This document shows, piece after piece, positions 24,301-34,744 of a stretch of 64,000 bases of DNA. The DNA lies in contig WPIO01000099.1 in the NCBI GenBank assembly GCA_009760855.2, positions 1,116,001 through 1,180,000 on the forward strand, read 5' to 3'. The DNA is from Cristatella mucedo (lineage: Eukaryota > Bryozoa > Phylactolaemata > Cristatellidae). The translations under genes and the position numbers were made by a program. The notes under the pieces were generated by a model that saw only the letters and a program-made list of their open reading frames with translations, searched no databases and was not told the origin of the DNA. How positions within the stretch are numbered: position 1 is the stretch's first letter; every line of letters starts with the position of its first letter.

Positions 24301-24700
24301 ATCCAGACAGGCTCAGACTAAGGAGGTGTGACTCGAGCAAAAAAAGGAACAGCCAAACCCTCCCTCTGCAACTGAGTGCTTCTAGATAGCACCTATGTGG
24401 GAGATTGCTGCTGCTCACAGCCTCCATCCAGGAACTGGTATGTCGTTGCAAGGTTTTCTACCTACTTTCTACTTTCTTTTTACCAGTGCAATTTATTGGA
24501 TGCCACACTCCAGCTACTTCTATTGGTTTCTCATTATCCCTGAGCTCTGGTCACTGCCAATTTCAAGATCGCACTCATTGGAAGCACCAATTTGTACGTG
24601 CCAGCTTTATCATCAGCAGACTTGTGCTAATCCTGTGTCTGCTCTAAACGCTGCCGAGTTTTTCATCAATGTAAGCATCTGATTGTGACGGCCTCACAGT
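24301..24700. other. Unrecognised, interrupts an L2-A copy
   Basis: About 400 bases between two pieces of minus-strand L2-A. Plus frames of 80-95 codons lack any domain. It may be an unknown insertion. Confidence 0.4.
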
Positions 24701-24758
24701 GAAATGAAGAAGTCGAGGCTGGATGCTCTCAACGAACGGACCAATTTCGATGTATCCT
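24701..24758 (-). mobile_element. L2-A piece left of SINE-1
   Basis: A short minus-strand L2-A stretch (gaagtcgaggctggatg, acggaccaatttcgatg) that continues at 24,928. Confidence 0.65.
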
Positions 24759-24927
24759 AGCCGTAACGGCTCACTAGGTAAGGTGGTTGCTTTTCAAGAC
24801 CTCGGCCCAAGATCGTGGGTTCGAATCCTACAGTAAGCGATCCTTTATCGCCACTGCAAGCAGTGGTGATAGACGTAAAGGCTCTTCTGTCGCTATACAA
24901 AAGAAGCTGTTAAATCACCTAGCATTT
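24759..24927 (+). mobile_element. SINE-1, complete example
   Basis: tRNA-derived head with A-box-like taaggtggttgc and B box ggttcgaatcc at 24,818-24,828. A self-complementary body follows (cctttatcgccactgc and gcagtggtgata with a later taaagg), then gtcgctatacaaaagaagc and the end gttaaatcacctagcatt. It has no (ATT)n tail. It splits an L2-A copy. Confidence 0.88.
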
Positions 24928-25034
24928 AGCAAGCCCGATTTCGGTTAGGTAGCTGAATATAGGCGGACTTAACTATGGATATGATATGGTCGTCTATTAA
25001 AAGGTCACATCCAAACAGGACACCAAGATTTTGT
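24928..25034 (-). mobile_element. L2-A piece between SINE-1 and L2-B
   Basis: Complement of the RT thumb region (caagcccgatttcggtt, atggtcgtctatta), ending where L2-B begins. Confidence 0.75.
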
Positions 25035-25745
25035 GTGTATGTACGTATGTATCTCCGTCTGTAAGTCAAACTAAGTCGTAAGGACCATGTGGGTGTTACG
25101 CTGGAGAGTTTTGTACAGCCCATTCACAGCACAAGCGGCTTTCGGTACGCATTCGGTAGCCAACAGACTTCGTCTCACGCAACAAAGAGAAAATGGGAAG
25201 CATAGCAGAGTCAGGAGAGCAGTTGAGGTAGTGAGTAGCATGGAAGTAGCAGCTCAGGACCGCTGAAAAGGATGTGCCATAGTCGGCAGTAGGAGAGTAG
25301 TTGTCGTTGCATACGAATTGTGGAGTTCCACAGTCTAGGACCTGCAGAGCTAAATCTTCTGTGGCCAACGGTCTTTAAGCAGAGGATGGGGACAGCTAGT
25401 TTATTGTCCTTACGGGACCTAATGGTGCGAACAGGCTGAAACTGATGCAGCTGTTCAGCTAGGTACAAAGGAGCCAAACCGTGGCGGGCCTTGTGGTTCA
25501 GCGTAAGAACCTTGCTCTGAATCCGTTGGTCAACCGGCATCCTTCTTAGCTCTTTTAGTAAAGGAGACACATGCTCAAACTTCTGAGACTTGAAGACTAG
25601 CCTCGAAGCCATGTTCATATTCAGCTGCAGTGGCCTAATTGCTTTCTTTCGCAGCCCAGCCAAAAGGGAATTACAATAATCAAGCCGAGACAGAACTAAG
25701 GAGCCAGTTACATTTTTTACTGCAGACGCAGCTGGAGATAGGCTG
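25035..25745 (-). mobile_element. L2-B copy nested in L2-A
   Basis: It begins with the complement of the L2-B 3' end (tatctccgtctgtaa) and runs to the codons for SRLDYCNSLLAGLRKKAI. Frames at 25,211-25,663 and 25,096-25,368 together cover the C-terminal region with one shift. L2-A sequence resumes on the other side. Confidence 0.9.
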
Positions 25746-26003
25746 GTCGAGCCGAATTTGAGCGTTAGAATTTCAAATATCTCAGTCGCTTATAGTTTTC
25801 CAAACGATAAGTAAGTTTGTTTTACCGCCTCTTTAGATAGTTTGCTGTCATCGTTGTTTGGCTTTCAGCAACACGAACGGCAGTAAGGGGAGTGAAAGTT
25901 CCTCGGGTTGGAGGGCTGAAAGGGATCGAAGCAAAGGTACAACGTAGTATCGTCTGCATTGCAGTGAGAGCGTAGATTGTGCTGGCGATCACATTGGCAA
26001 GAG
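25746..26003 (-). mobile_element. L2-A piece right of L2-B
   Basis: It continues the interrupted L2-A with about 35 bases lost at the insertion point, covering the complement of the YADDT region to near its 5' side. Diverged. Confidence 0.75.
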
Positions 26004-27142
26004 TGGTTATAATAATAATAATAATGCACTTGATAAAGTGCCCTCACAGAACTTAATCTCTCTCTATGCGCTTTACATTTGCTGCAAAGTGAAATGCGAT
26101 TGAATGGTAAGTTAAATCATGCTTGAAAAACAAACCAAATGAATAATATGGTTAGGGGTGACAAGCACAGGGTCAGCATGCAAATGTGGTTAGTGGCAGC
26201 ATGCACAGTGTCAGCACGCATAAGCACATCAAGGACGAATCACAGGGACCCTCTAAATGCTGTCCTAAATAGGTGTGTTTTTAGGTTCCTTTTAAATGTG
26301 GTCAGGTCAGGGGATGTTCTGACGCAAGTCCGGAGGGAGTTCCAGGCTTTGGGAGCATACGAACTAAATAAACGGTTTCCAATGGATTTGAGGTTTGTAT
26401 GAGGTATTGGTTAACTTGTGGATTCCGAAAAGCGGGTGGTACGATGCTTGGCCTGATGGGGTAGTATATCTGAGAGATAGGCTGGAGCCAAAGGATGAAG
26501 GGACCTAAAAGTGAGCGACAAGACCGTGGTCGATCCGTTGCCCGACTGGTAGCCAGTGCACGTCGGCGAGAAGTGATGTGATGCGGCAACTGCGACGCTC
26601 ACGACAGACAAGCCTAGCTGCAGAGTTTTGCACCAGCTGTAATCGCCTGATTGCACATGCCGGTAGGCCAGCAAGCAGTGAGTTACAGAAGTCAAGACAG
26701 GATGTCACAAATGCATGGACCAACTTAGACGTGGTATTCTTATCTAAGCAAGTCCGAATGTTAGCAATCTTATGTAGCTGAAAGTAGGCAGACTTGATTG
26801 TGGAGCTAATGTGGTCGTCTAACTAGAGGTCACTTTGGAACATGACACCTAGATTTCGAGCTGATTCAACTGAAGATATGCTGGGAGAGGCAATTTTGAG
26901 GGTCAGCTTTTCTACATTCTGGAGCGCACTTGGTTTGCTTATAACTAGTAAGGTTGTTTTATCCTCATATAGTTTAAGAAAATTTGCTGCTATCCATTTG
27001 CGGATGTCATCAACATATGCATCATGTGAGTTGAGAGAATTTGAGGTGCTCGAAGGCTGGGAGGGATCAAAGAAAAGGTACAACTGATTGTCATCCGCAT
27101 AGTAGTGAAAGCCTTGATTGTGCTTGCCAGTCACATCAGCAA
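26004..27142 (-). mobile_element. L2-A copy, 3' two-thirds
   Basis: (AAT)n, stem-loop complement, 3' untranslated region, then C-terminal and RT coding sequence in shifted frames (26,411-26,695; 26,505-26,723; 26,823-27,149). A 5'-truncated SINE-2 interrupts it at 27,143. It continues at 27,259. Confidence 0.92.
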
Positions 27143-27258
27143 GGGCCAAGGTCTGACTGAGGTCGTGGGTTCGAGCCCAGAGGCATACGTGAAGCGCCTG
27201 AATAGAGATTAAGTCATCTTGGAGCGCTATATAAATGAATTATATATTTGTATATATT
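27143..27258 (+). mobile_element. SINE-2, 5'-truncated, in L2-A
   Basis: It starts inside the tRNA-like head (ccaaggtctgactgagg). The B-box-like gggttcgagccc, the body and the tail taagtcatcttggagcgc are present. Confidence 0.82.
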
Positions 27259-27662
27259 AGAGGGAAAATATAAACCGTGAAAAGAACCGGACCCAGCACG
27301 GAGCCCTGAGATATCCCATATTTCAGAGGTTCCTCGGATGATCTTTGTCCATTCACGTCAATACTGTGGAGTCTCTCAGTGAGACAGGACCTGAACCATT
27401 GCAGAGCAGTGCCAGTGGTGCCCAGGCGAGATGAGCGGCGCTCTAGAAGAGCTTTGTGATCTAGAGTATCAAAAGCTGCCGAAAGATCGAGCAAAGCAAG
27501 CAGAGACGCTCTACCCATGTCTGCATTCCTAAGTAGATCGTTGTACACCCTAAGCAATGCTGACTCTGTGGAGTGATTAGCTCTAAAGCCTGTCCGAAAC
27601 TTACTAGCAAGGTTTGAAGTTTCAATATATGAGTTTAGCTGGTCCGCCACGACCCGTTCCAG
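27259..27662 (-). mobile_element. L2-A copy, RT catalytic-region part
   Basis: Complement of the sequence from ADQLNSYIETSNLASKFRTG to GSVLGPVLFTVY (frame 27,240-27,650). It is interrupted at 27,663 by a 1.25-kb insertion and continues at 28,911. Confidence 0.92.
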
Positions 27663-28910
27663 TTGTAACGCCGAAGGCTCGGCGGAGTAGGCTTGACCTG
27701 CCGCTCACCTAGCGGCGTAGCCTAGCGCCTAATGCCATTCGGTGCGCGTCTATGCGCAATAAGCGGGCCGCCATGAAACGAGCATTTCTGGCGCTAACCT
27801 GCTTACCGTTACTAAAGGGGGTCGTGAGTCCGCGGTGTGAATTGGAAAGCGAGACACACAATTTGGGGATTTTACTGAACTTTATTCGCAAGCGAACAAA
27901 GTCGCTTCGCGTCTAGCTCAGTTTTATCTCCACACTCCTCGCACGCTCTCAACACCACCAACACTCTTGCGGAGGGAATACTTCTTCACGCTGAGCGCCA
28001 ACCGGAGCCTAAACTCTAACCGGAGAACTAGGACTCGGTTTCCACCAGTGCGGCAGGAATACTCCACAGACGCCAACTCAAGCACTCCTGTGGAGGAAAC
28101 ACGTCTCCACACTTACGCTACTTACATCTACACCGGGGAACGCCCCAAGTATACAGAGCTTGAATCGGAGCCTAAAACCTAACCGGATAACTAGGACTCC
28201 TCACACACAAACTACGTCTAGCTCGCCCCCGGAAAATCCCTATGCCGAGACCACGTACTAGCGCGCACACACAAAACACGAAAGAAAGACAAAATGCCAG
28301 CTCGGGCGCGATACGACCGTTTTCGGTGGAGTCCACCGAATCCTCCTAGCGCTGTCTCATCCTGTTCCGTCAATCGCCGGCGAACAGCCCGCCCTCCTCC
28401 CTCGCTTTCAGAGAAGCGAGTCCGACGGCGTCGAAGCGCAGAGCCGGACAGAAGACCAGAAGAGACCAAAGACAAAAGACCCAGAGCGAGCGTCGCTCGA
28501 CTCTTAAATACTTAGCTGAGACAATGAGGCAAGAGCTTAGTGGTATTGGGCCCGACACCGGGGCCCATTACGGTAAGCAAATAATACCGGCACTAGGCCA
28601 CTGGAATGTCCTCTCTGTCCAGCTTGAATGGTAAATGGGTTCCAGACGATTCTTTCTGGACAGAGTGATGGTGGAGGTTGACAGGCCAGCCAACATCAAT
28701 CAGCAGCTCCCGCGGGTATCGGACCAATTCTAAAGGCCGAATCGCTACCGCTGGTCTCAGAGCTTCCTGGCTTGCTCTTAAGCTCTTGCTCTCTAACTGC
28801 ACTGACGCTCCTCTCTGGCTCACTACTCCAGGACAAAGGAGTTCTAGCCCGCCTCCGAACAGCTCTTGTTCGAGCTAAAATTCAGCCAACGCCAGCAAAG
28901 TGCTACACAA
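27663..28910. mobile_element. 1,248-bp insertion in L2-A, possible solo LTR
   Basis: The L2-A reading cgttccag / tgtctttgatagg is split exactly here, so this is a clean insertion. It starts ttgtaacgcc and ends gctacacaa. The ends TGTAAC and CTACACA fit TG...CA LTR termini, but no 4-6 bp target duplication is clear. On the minus strand there is a TATTTAAG motif near 28,505 and AATAAA near 27,880. It is GC-rich, with an inverted repeat ctctgtccag (28,613-28,622) / ctggacagag (28,656-28,665). Frames of 60-85 codons show no domain. It could instead be another non-autonomous element. Confidence 0.5.
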
Positions 28911-29768
28911 TGTCTGTGAAAGGAATGGAAGAAGGGAGACTGGGCGGTAGTTGCTCAAATTTTCTTTGTCTAGTGTCGCTTTCTTGAGAAGTGACCTGAC
29001 TACAGGTTTATTGAAAGGTGTTGGGACATGACCTGAGGCTAATGACTTATTAATGATGTTAGTTGTGCATGGCAGCAGCAGATCAATGCAACGTAGGAAA
29101 AGGACAGTGGGAATAGGGTCCAGAGGACTTGTTGTCTTCTTTGATTGGGATACGAACTTCCGGATGAGATCGTTAGTGACCTGCTTAAATGAAGACATTG
29201 AGGTGCAGCCAGGAGTCGGGAACAGCATTTTATTGTCATCGCAGGGACGGACTCCCTGATCTTGTCTATCTTCTGCACAAAGAATCAAGTGAAGCGATCG
29301 GCTAGATCATCACAAGGGTCAGCAGGTAAGGAGCTAATCTGGGAGTGGTTGAAGAGATGGTTTATCGTCGACATCAGCATTTTTTGATTGTGCATGTGTG
29401 ATTCAGCAATGTTTTTATAGAAGCTAGACTTGGCCTTTTCTAGGATTGATTGGTACGACCTACAGTAGTCTTTGTAACTGTCGATGGACAGTCAGTCCTG
29501 ATCTTTTGTATGCTTAGTCAGAGGGGCAAACTCGTCGAGCGTGTCAGCTAAAAGCGTGTTGTAGCTATCTACTAATGATGACAGATCGGAGGGAGGACTG
29601 AGCAGCAGAGGCGAAGCAGATATTCTCGCACGGACCGCCTCGCTGTCAAGGGTCTTGAGGTTTCGCAATTCACAGGTTATTTTAGAGGAGGAGGTGGGCA
29701 CACACTGTAGATTGAATGAGATCTGCATGTGATCAGATAAGCAGGATTTTCTAATAATAGGTGAATTG
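28911..29768 (-). mobile_element. L2-A copy, 5' part (linker and endonuclease end)
   Basis: Same element as 27,259-27,662, beyond the insertion. Frames at 28,875-29,288 and 29,492-29,776 encode the endonuclease-RT linker and the C-terminal edge of the endonuclease (SDHMQISFNLQCV). Confidence 0.92.
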
Positions 29769-29915
29769 TGAAGCAAAGCGGACCGAGCACAGATCCCTGA
29801 GTTAGTATGAAACGTAGTTGTTAACTTGATTGAATTCTTCTTTTCACATCACTACCTTAAAGTCTCCCACGAGATAGACCTAAACAGTTGCAGTGCAGCA
29901 GCAATACAAGTTAAA
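29769..29915 (-). mobile_element. L2-A fragment, eroded
   Basis: Loose match to the complement around GSVLGPVLFT and downstream (gcggaccgagcacagatccctgag, gtctcccacgagatagacc). A separate older piece. Confidence 0.5.
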
Positions 29916-30426
29916 GTGACATGCTGTGCTAATGGAATTTCCTGTAGAGAGATAAAAGTAACTAGTGGACCATGTTAGAAGAATCGTAAGACCGACGATT
30001 TTGACACATGTGTTAGGGCACTTGGCGGTGCATTTCGAGGAGGCAGACGGCTTACTTTCTTGCCCAGAACTGATATGGTGTAGGCCTAAAAGTTTAGGCT
30101 TGTAAGGTTTCGGGTGCAGCGGAAGTCCTGCCCGATCGCCTTAGCCAGCTCGGCTGAACCGACAGCTGTCCGCTGATAATTTGGGCACAGCTATCTAGCT
30201 TACATAAAGATTCGAATAGCCAAAATGTTACGGAAAAAGAACCATTTGGCACGAGCTAGATTTAAGGTATGCTCATATGAGCCAGATGGCGGCATCTCGG
30301 GTTACAGAATTTCCGCAAGTAGATTCGCAATTAGTTATTTATTTTGTGGATAGCTGCTCTCAAAAATATAGCATTTCGAAGTTGAAAACGCCGTTGAGCT
30401 GATTCAGGAGCAGCACCTTCAGAATC
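29916..30426. other. Unrecognised spacer
   Basis: About 500 bases with no match to other repeats in the window. It precedes a candidate coding frame at 30,427. Confidence 0.4.
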
Positions 30427-30738
30427 ATGGCGAAGCAATCAGAAGAACTGAGCGCGAAGAAGCTCAATGAAAGGATGCACGCTATGGTTGGCCATAATAA
30501 CGATATAAAAGATGTTAGCAATGATGTTCATAACAACGCAATCGAACTGGTGTGCAAGCTCTTGGAAACATTTCCCGGGAATTCCATAGCCACCAGCTGG
30601 TCTGAAAAGATTATTTATGAGGTCCGAATAAGCGGCGGAGCCAGTGCTCACCTGGGTGGCATCGCTGATAGTGAGGGCGAAGATCCTGACAAAATGGTCG
30701 CGCCCTTGGTGGCGGTATCCGAGATGGCAGACTCGTAG
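30427..30738 (+). CDS. Hypothetical 103-residue reading frame
   Basis: I do not recognise this protein. The ATG at 30,427 has a good animal start context (aatcATGG). The predicted protein opens MAKQSEELSAKKLNERM, has a mixed charged and hydrophobic middle and an acidic stretch (DSEGEDPDKM), and stops at 30,736. A second plus frame (30,690-30,884) overlaps its end and continues with a Lys/Ala/Pro-rich stretch, so one frameshift or an intron could link them. A minus-strand frame of 187 codons (30,439-31,002) covers the same bases, and only one strand is likely real. It could be an exon, an eroded transposon gene or chance. Confidence 0.3.
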   Translation: MAKQSEELSAKKLNERMHAMVGHNNDIKDVSNDVHNNAIELVCKLLETFPGNSIATSWSEKIIYEVRISGGASAHLGGIADSEGEDPDKMVAPLVAVSEMADS

Positions 30739-30884
30739 CAGAAAAAAAAGCGTCGGCGCAGAAGGCTGCTCCGGGCGTGCACATACGCTCTGTGGGGCCC
30801 CCGAAGAAGGCACCAGCGACTGTCCCGAATCAGCCATCAATCTTGAGCTATTTTTCGAAAAAAAAATTGGCTCAATTTTTGTGA
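30690..30884 (+). other. Overlapping open frame ending in a PIP-box-like motif
   Basis: 64 codons, Lys/Ala/Pro-rich, with QPSILSYF at 30,831-30,854 just before the end. The sequence Q-x-x-I-x-x-Y-F fits the pattern of PCNA-interacting peptides (Q-x-x-[ILM]-x-x-[FY]-[FY]) and is followed by basic residues. No start codon precedes it in frame. It may be the shifted continuation of the 30,427 frame. Confidence 0.25.
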
Positions 30885-31199
30885 TCGAGCCCTGGATCCT
30901 TGCCCTGGATCTGGTCAGCCGCTGCACACAAGCGAAATAAAAATCATCGTCTTCGAAATCGCTGTCTTTCTGCAGACGACTGAAACTCGACGAGCCCGAC
31001 ATTTTTAGCCTCTTTGCATATAATTTGGACCAATATTCAGGTAGTTATCGCATTCCGCGCGCACCCAGGTTACCGCCACCGGGATCCTATGTACATGCAA
31101 TGGCAAAATAATCCACCAGCAGACGCTGAGGTCAGCGCTGAAAAGACAACAAAGACTACTGGAAATGCCACTCGCTTAAACGCTTCCAGCGCCAGCCCT

Positions 31200-31208
31200 G
31201 CAAAATAT

Positions 31209-31243
<35 letters not shown>

Positions 31244-31267
31244 AAAAATATATATATATATATATAT
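31200..31267. repeat. (TA)n microsatellite, two blocks around A-rich spacer
   Basis: TA dinucleotides at about 31,207-31,231 and 31,249-31,267, separated by an AAATA-rich stretch. Confidence 0.95.
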
Positions 31268-31700
31268 CTTCGTGACGCTTTTACCATCTGCTGCTCAGGA
31301 AGCGTGTCGAAATCGGTCGGCATCATGCGAACTGCGTCAGCACGCATAGGCAGTTCGAGTAATATTCACGTGATCCCAGAAATTTCTGCGAGAAAAAAAT
31401 TGCATTTTACGCACCTTTGCGAAGAAACAGTCAACCGCTGACTTAACCTTCGCGATCTACTATCGGCCGCAGCGAATTACGTCGGCTTTGGTGAACCCGA
31501 AACGTCGAACCTGAACCTTGACCCCGCAGTCTTCTGCCTGCTCATGTATAAGGGCCGGCAGAAAATATGCGCGGGGTCGCACTGTGTAGGCGCAGTGTAG
31601 TACGGCGGCTGGTCGCTGCGTTGCCTGAACGCATAGCTCCGATCGTTTGCCGACAGTCCTTCGTCCATCACCCGAACCTTCGCGTAAAGGGAAGCTGTAA
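31268..31700. other. Unrecognised spacer
   Basis: About 430 bases. Overlapping frames at 31,460-31,786 (-) and 31,567-31,821 (+) have no recognisable domain. Confidence 0.35.
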
Positions 31701-31860
31701 TTTGCAGCCTCGAGCCGTGTGCTTAACCAGCGGGAAAGCGTGCTCGCCTTTAATGACGAACGTCGTGGGTTTGAGCCGTACGGCATTTTATAAGGATCCG
31801 GGATTTTATAAGGAGACTTAGTAGACTCGTAGGGCGATATGCGCGCGAATAATATTGCTT
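31701..31860 (+). mobile_element. tRNA-derived SINE, divergent SINE-2 type
   Basis: The sequence gtgtgcttaaccagcgggaaagcg resembles a tRNA A-box arm and gtcgtgggtttgagcc a B-box arm. The tail gacttagtagactcgtagggcg resembles the SINE-2 tail. It immediately precedes segment A, as the remnant at 5601 does. Confidence 0.6.
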
Positions 31861-32130
31861 AGCCTCGGTCGCGCTTAGCTGAGCGACGCGGCTCGGCATC
31901 GCGAAGCGTGCAGTAAATTGAACATCTCTTTGGCTCCCAGCTTGTATTAGCTCTCTCGCTTGTCATATGTCTTGTCAGCACTACTCCTCGCAGGCGCTAC
32001 CTGCGAGCGCTCCTAGCTAAGCGCAGCAGCCTAGTGCGGTCTACCGGCGGCAGCGGTCGCTATTGTAACTGCTGGGATCGCGAAAATGCCGATTGCAGAA
32101 CTGGTGGAGGTTGCGTTCGGTCACGCACAG
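31861..32130 (+). repeat. Segment A, copy 2
   Basis: Landmarks gcttagctgagcgacgcggc, attagctctctcgcttgtc, ggcggcagcggtcgctattg and gaactggtggaggttgcg are in the same order as copy 1. Confidence 0.75.
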
Positions 32131-33100
32131 CAACGCAACGCCTGCCAATGAAAAAAAACACCAACAGTACATTCTCCGACGCACGCAGCAGAGAGAAGCA
32201 CGACTCCCTTCGCCCCTCTCTTCCACTCGAGGCAACCGCACGTCCAACGGCTGTGCACTGGCCGACCCCGATGATTAATCAGAGGCGGACCACAGCTGTG
32301 CACCTGCCGACCCTGATGGTGAATTCGAGATCTGTTCATCGGCGGTTTAGCGGGAGGAACAGTTCCTGCCTGCATTATCATCAAACAACGCACTCGATCA
32401 AAAACGAGCGAAATAGGAGGAAGCACGACTGGGACTTAGGGCTCGGCGAGTTTGTCTGGACCAATCAGGAAGCAGAGCTAACCTCTCTCGTGGCGGACCA
32501 ACGGAAGTGCCTCTACGGCTCAGCTCAGTTGTCCCTGAACCTGTTTTGGCTCGCGTCAGTCTCGTGACCGGGCAGCGTCCTTACTCTGGGTATTGATTGT
32601 GACGCTTTTTTTACAACCTTCGAGCTTACAAAAAACGTAAGTGCGTGTTGGTGCACGTTGAATTACGTTTTCCGTGCCTTGCGTGTGCGACCTGCGGTGC
32701 ATGAGGCTGTGCATGTGTTTACAGAGAAGCCGCTTTTGGTTGGCGTTGAATCGAAGCTACTGTTCATGGGTGAACCCCGCTTGTCTGTCTTTTCCCATCG
32801 TGCATATGAGCTTGCTGTTGATCTCTTAATGGTACTTTCTTCTGCATCTTCTCGTCTAGCGGAGGCGTTTACTGGTGCCTTATCTTTGAAGAGTGCCGTC
32901 GCTTTTCTGGCCGACCTGTTACTTCCACCACTTATTAGCGTCGCCTGGTTTATGAAACCAGGCTCTAGTTGTCTGCATTTACCTAGAGAATCGTAGCTGT
33001 AGGTTCTCTATTAATGCTCCATCTCCGGGGTTCGGCAGCCACTGCACGAGTTGCCCGAAAGACGCAGGCATAAATCAACTTAGAAATCAACATAGGAGTA
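32131..33100 (+). repeat. Segment B, copy 2 (most continuous)
   Basis: This copy has no interspersed element and serves as the reference for the others. It contains GTAAGT at 32,637-32,642, then the block to 33,080 ending gcaggcataaatcaactta. A plus frame at 32,658-32,996 covers 112 codons with no in-frame ATG near its start. The 177-codon frame at 32,034-32,567 has no domain. Confidence 0.8.
32637..32642 (+). other. Candidate 5' splice site, unit 3
   Basis: GTAAGT preceded by AAAAAC, in the same aligned position as 7385, 41,608 and 61,132. Confidence 0.4.
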
Positions 33101-33466
33101 TGTGCTGGTAGATAATTAAAGAATGAGCGAGACGCAGTTATACTGAGTGTGACAAGAGACAGATACACCAAATCAGTGGTAGAGATATGTAGGAAGTGAA
33201 AGAGACCTAGAGATATGTAGGAAGTGAAAGAGACAGACAGAGATGTGTGTAGATGGATAGACATTAATAAAGTCTGTAACAGACAAACAGTTAAAAGAGA
33301 ATAACAGCAAAGAGAGATGGGCAGAATTGCTCAGTCAAAAATCAGAGACCAAGAGAAGTAGAGAGATGAAGAAATAGGTGAGATACAGAAAATGATATGC
33401 CTGAGAACTGTGATAGACACAGAGACGGTAGCAAAAAGTGAGGCAAGAAAGACAGGGTGAGAGAGA

Positions 33467-33572
<106 letters not shown>

Positions 33573-34091
33573 CATAACCACTAAGTAGGAGTTATTCACA
33601 GTCGCACGTGAGAGAGAGAGAGAGAGAGAGTGCAAGGCAACTCGAGACAATGCCATGAATATAAAGCAAGGGCTCCTTAATTCCGGAGGGCCTGCTACTA
33701 GTTGGTTTCCAATACGAACTGTCCAATTCACGAACCCTAGCTGGAGTAACCGAAACCAGGAGCACATTTATATGACAGTATGGAAACGATTATAAGCACT
33801 AACGATCGTACAGAGAGATATGAGACGAGTAGACATCAAATAAGGAAACAACAGAGAGATGATATAGAGATACGAGGCAAGCGACAGATGAGATCTGTGT
33901 GAGAGACATGAGATACAGAGAGATGTGACATGCGAGACAGAAAGAGAGGGAAAGATGTGTGAAATACAGAGTGAGGAACGGAGAGAGATGAGGCAATGCG
34001 GCTAGAAGAGATGGAGAATAATGGAAGGAAAGACAATGAGAGGAAAAGAGCTCACAGAATGCAAACAAGCAAACAATATGAAATACAGATG

Positions 34092-34133
<42 letters not shown>

Positions 34134-34524
34134 ATTGGACAGATAGAGATGCTTACGGGAAGTGGAATTGAGAGAGGCAGAGAAAGTACCTGCATTGAGC
34201 ATGTGAGAGTTAGAAGTAATCGGCCACCGATAGAGAAGAAAGAGGTTGGTTACAGATGGAAGGAAGAGTGAGAGTTAGTTAAAATGTACACCAGAGCAAT
34301 AACCGTGGACAACAATTGTGACCGGAGACAGTGAGATCTGTAGAAAGATGGCAGCTGTAGAGGCATTCAGAGAGACAGGGTGAGAGAAGAGAGATGGAAT
34401 GGGAAGTGACACTATGCCATTGCAAAGAAAGGCACGCAAGAAAGAGAAGTAGTGAGGTAGCAGATGAGAATGAGCGATGAAGATGGAAACACAAAGGGAA
34501 AGGGGAGAGAGATGGAGAGAGGCC

Positions 34525-34615
34525 AAAGTCGTGGGGTCGAGCTTGTGGCATATGTGAGCTCATGAGTAGAGATTAAATTCTCTTAGAATGTTATGCAAAT
34601 GAAAATTTTGTATAT
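34525..34615 (+). mobile_element. SINE-2 remnant, 3' half
   Basis: The sequences aagtcgtggggtcgagcttgtgg, catatgtgagc, gtagagattaaattctctta and tatgcaaatga follow the SINE-2 body and tail with changes. Confidence 0.72.
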
Positions 34616-34622
34616 TTAGAAG

Positions 34623-34626
<4 letters not shown>

Positions 34627-34693
<67 letters not shown>
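34627..34693. repeat. (GA)n microsatellite
   Basis: Pure GA tract directly after the SINE-2 remnant. Confidence 0.97.
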
Positions 34694-34696
<3 letters not shown>

Positions 34697-34744
34697 AGAG
34701 AGAAAGATTAGTTGGATGACAGAGGTACAAAACGATCTACATTG

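Noticed and set aside
24780-24830. Functional tRNA gene suggested by A- and B-box sequences
   Set aside because: The boxes belong to the head of a dispersed SINE. The sequence does not close a tRNA acceptor stem, and it recurs with SINE bodies at several sites.
30439-31002. 187-codon minus-strand frame as a gene
   Set aside because: It overlaps plus-strand frames that look at least as protein-like, and no domain is recognisable. Left as an alternative only.
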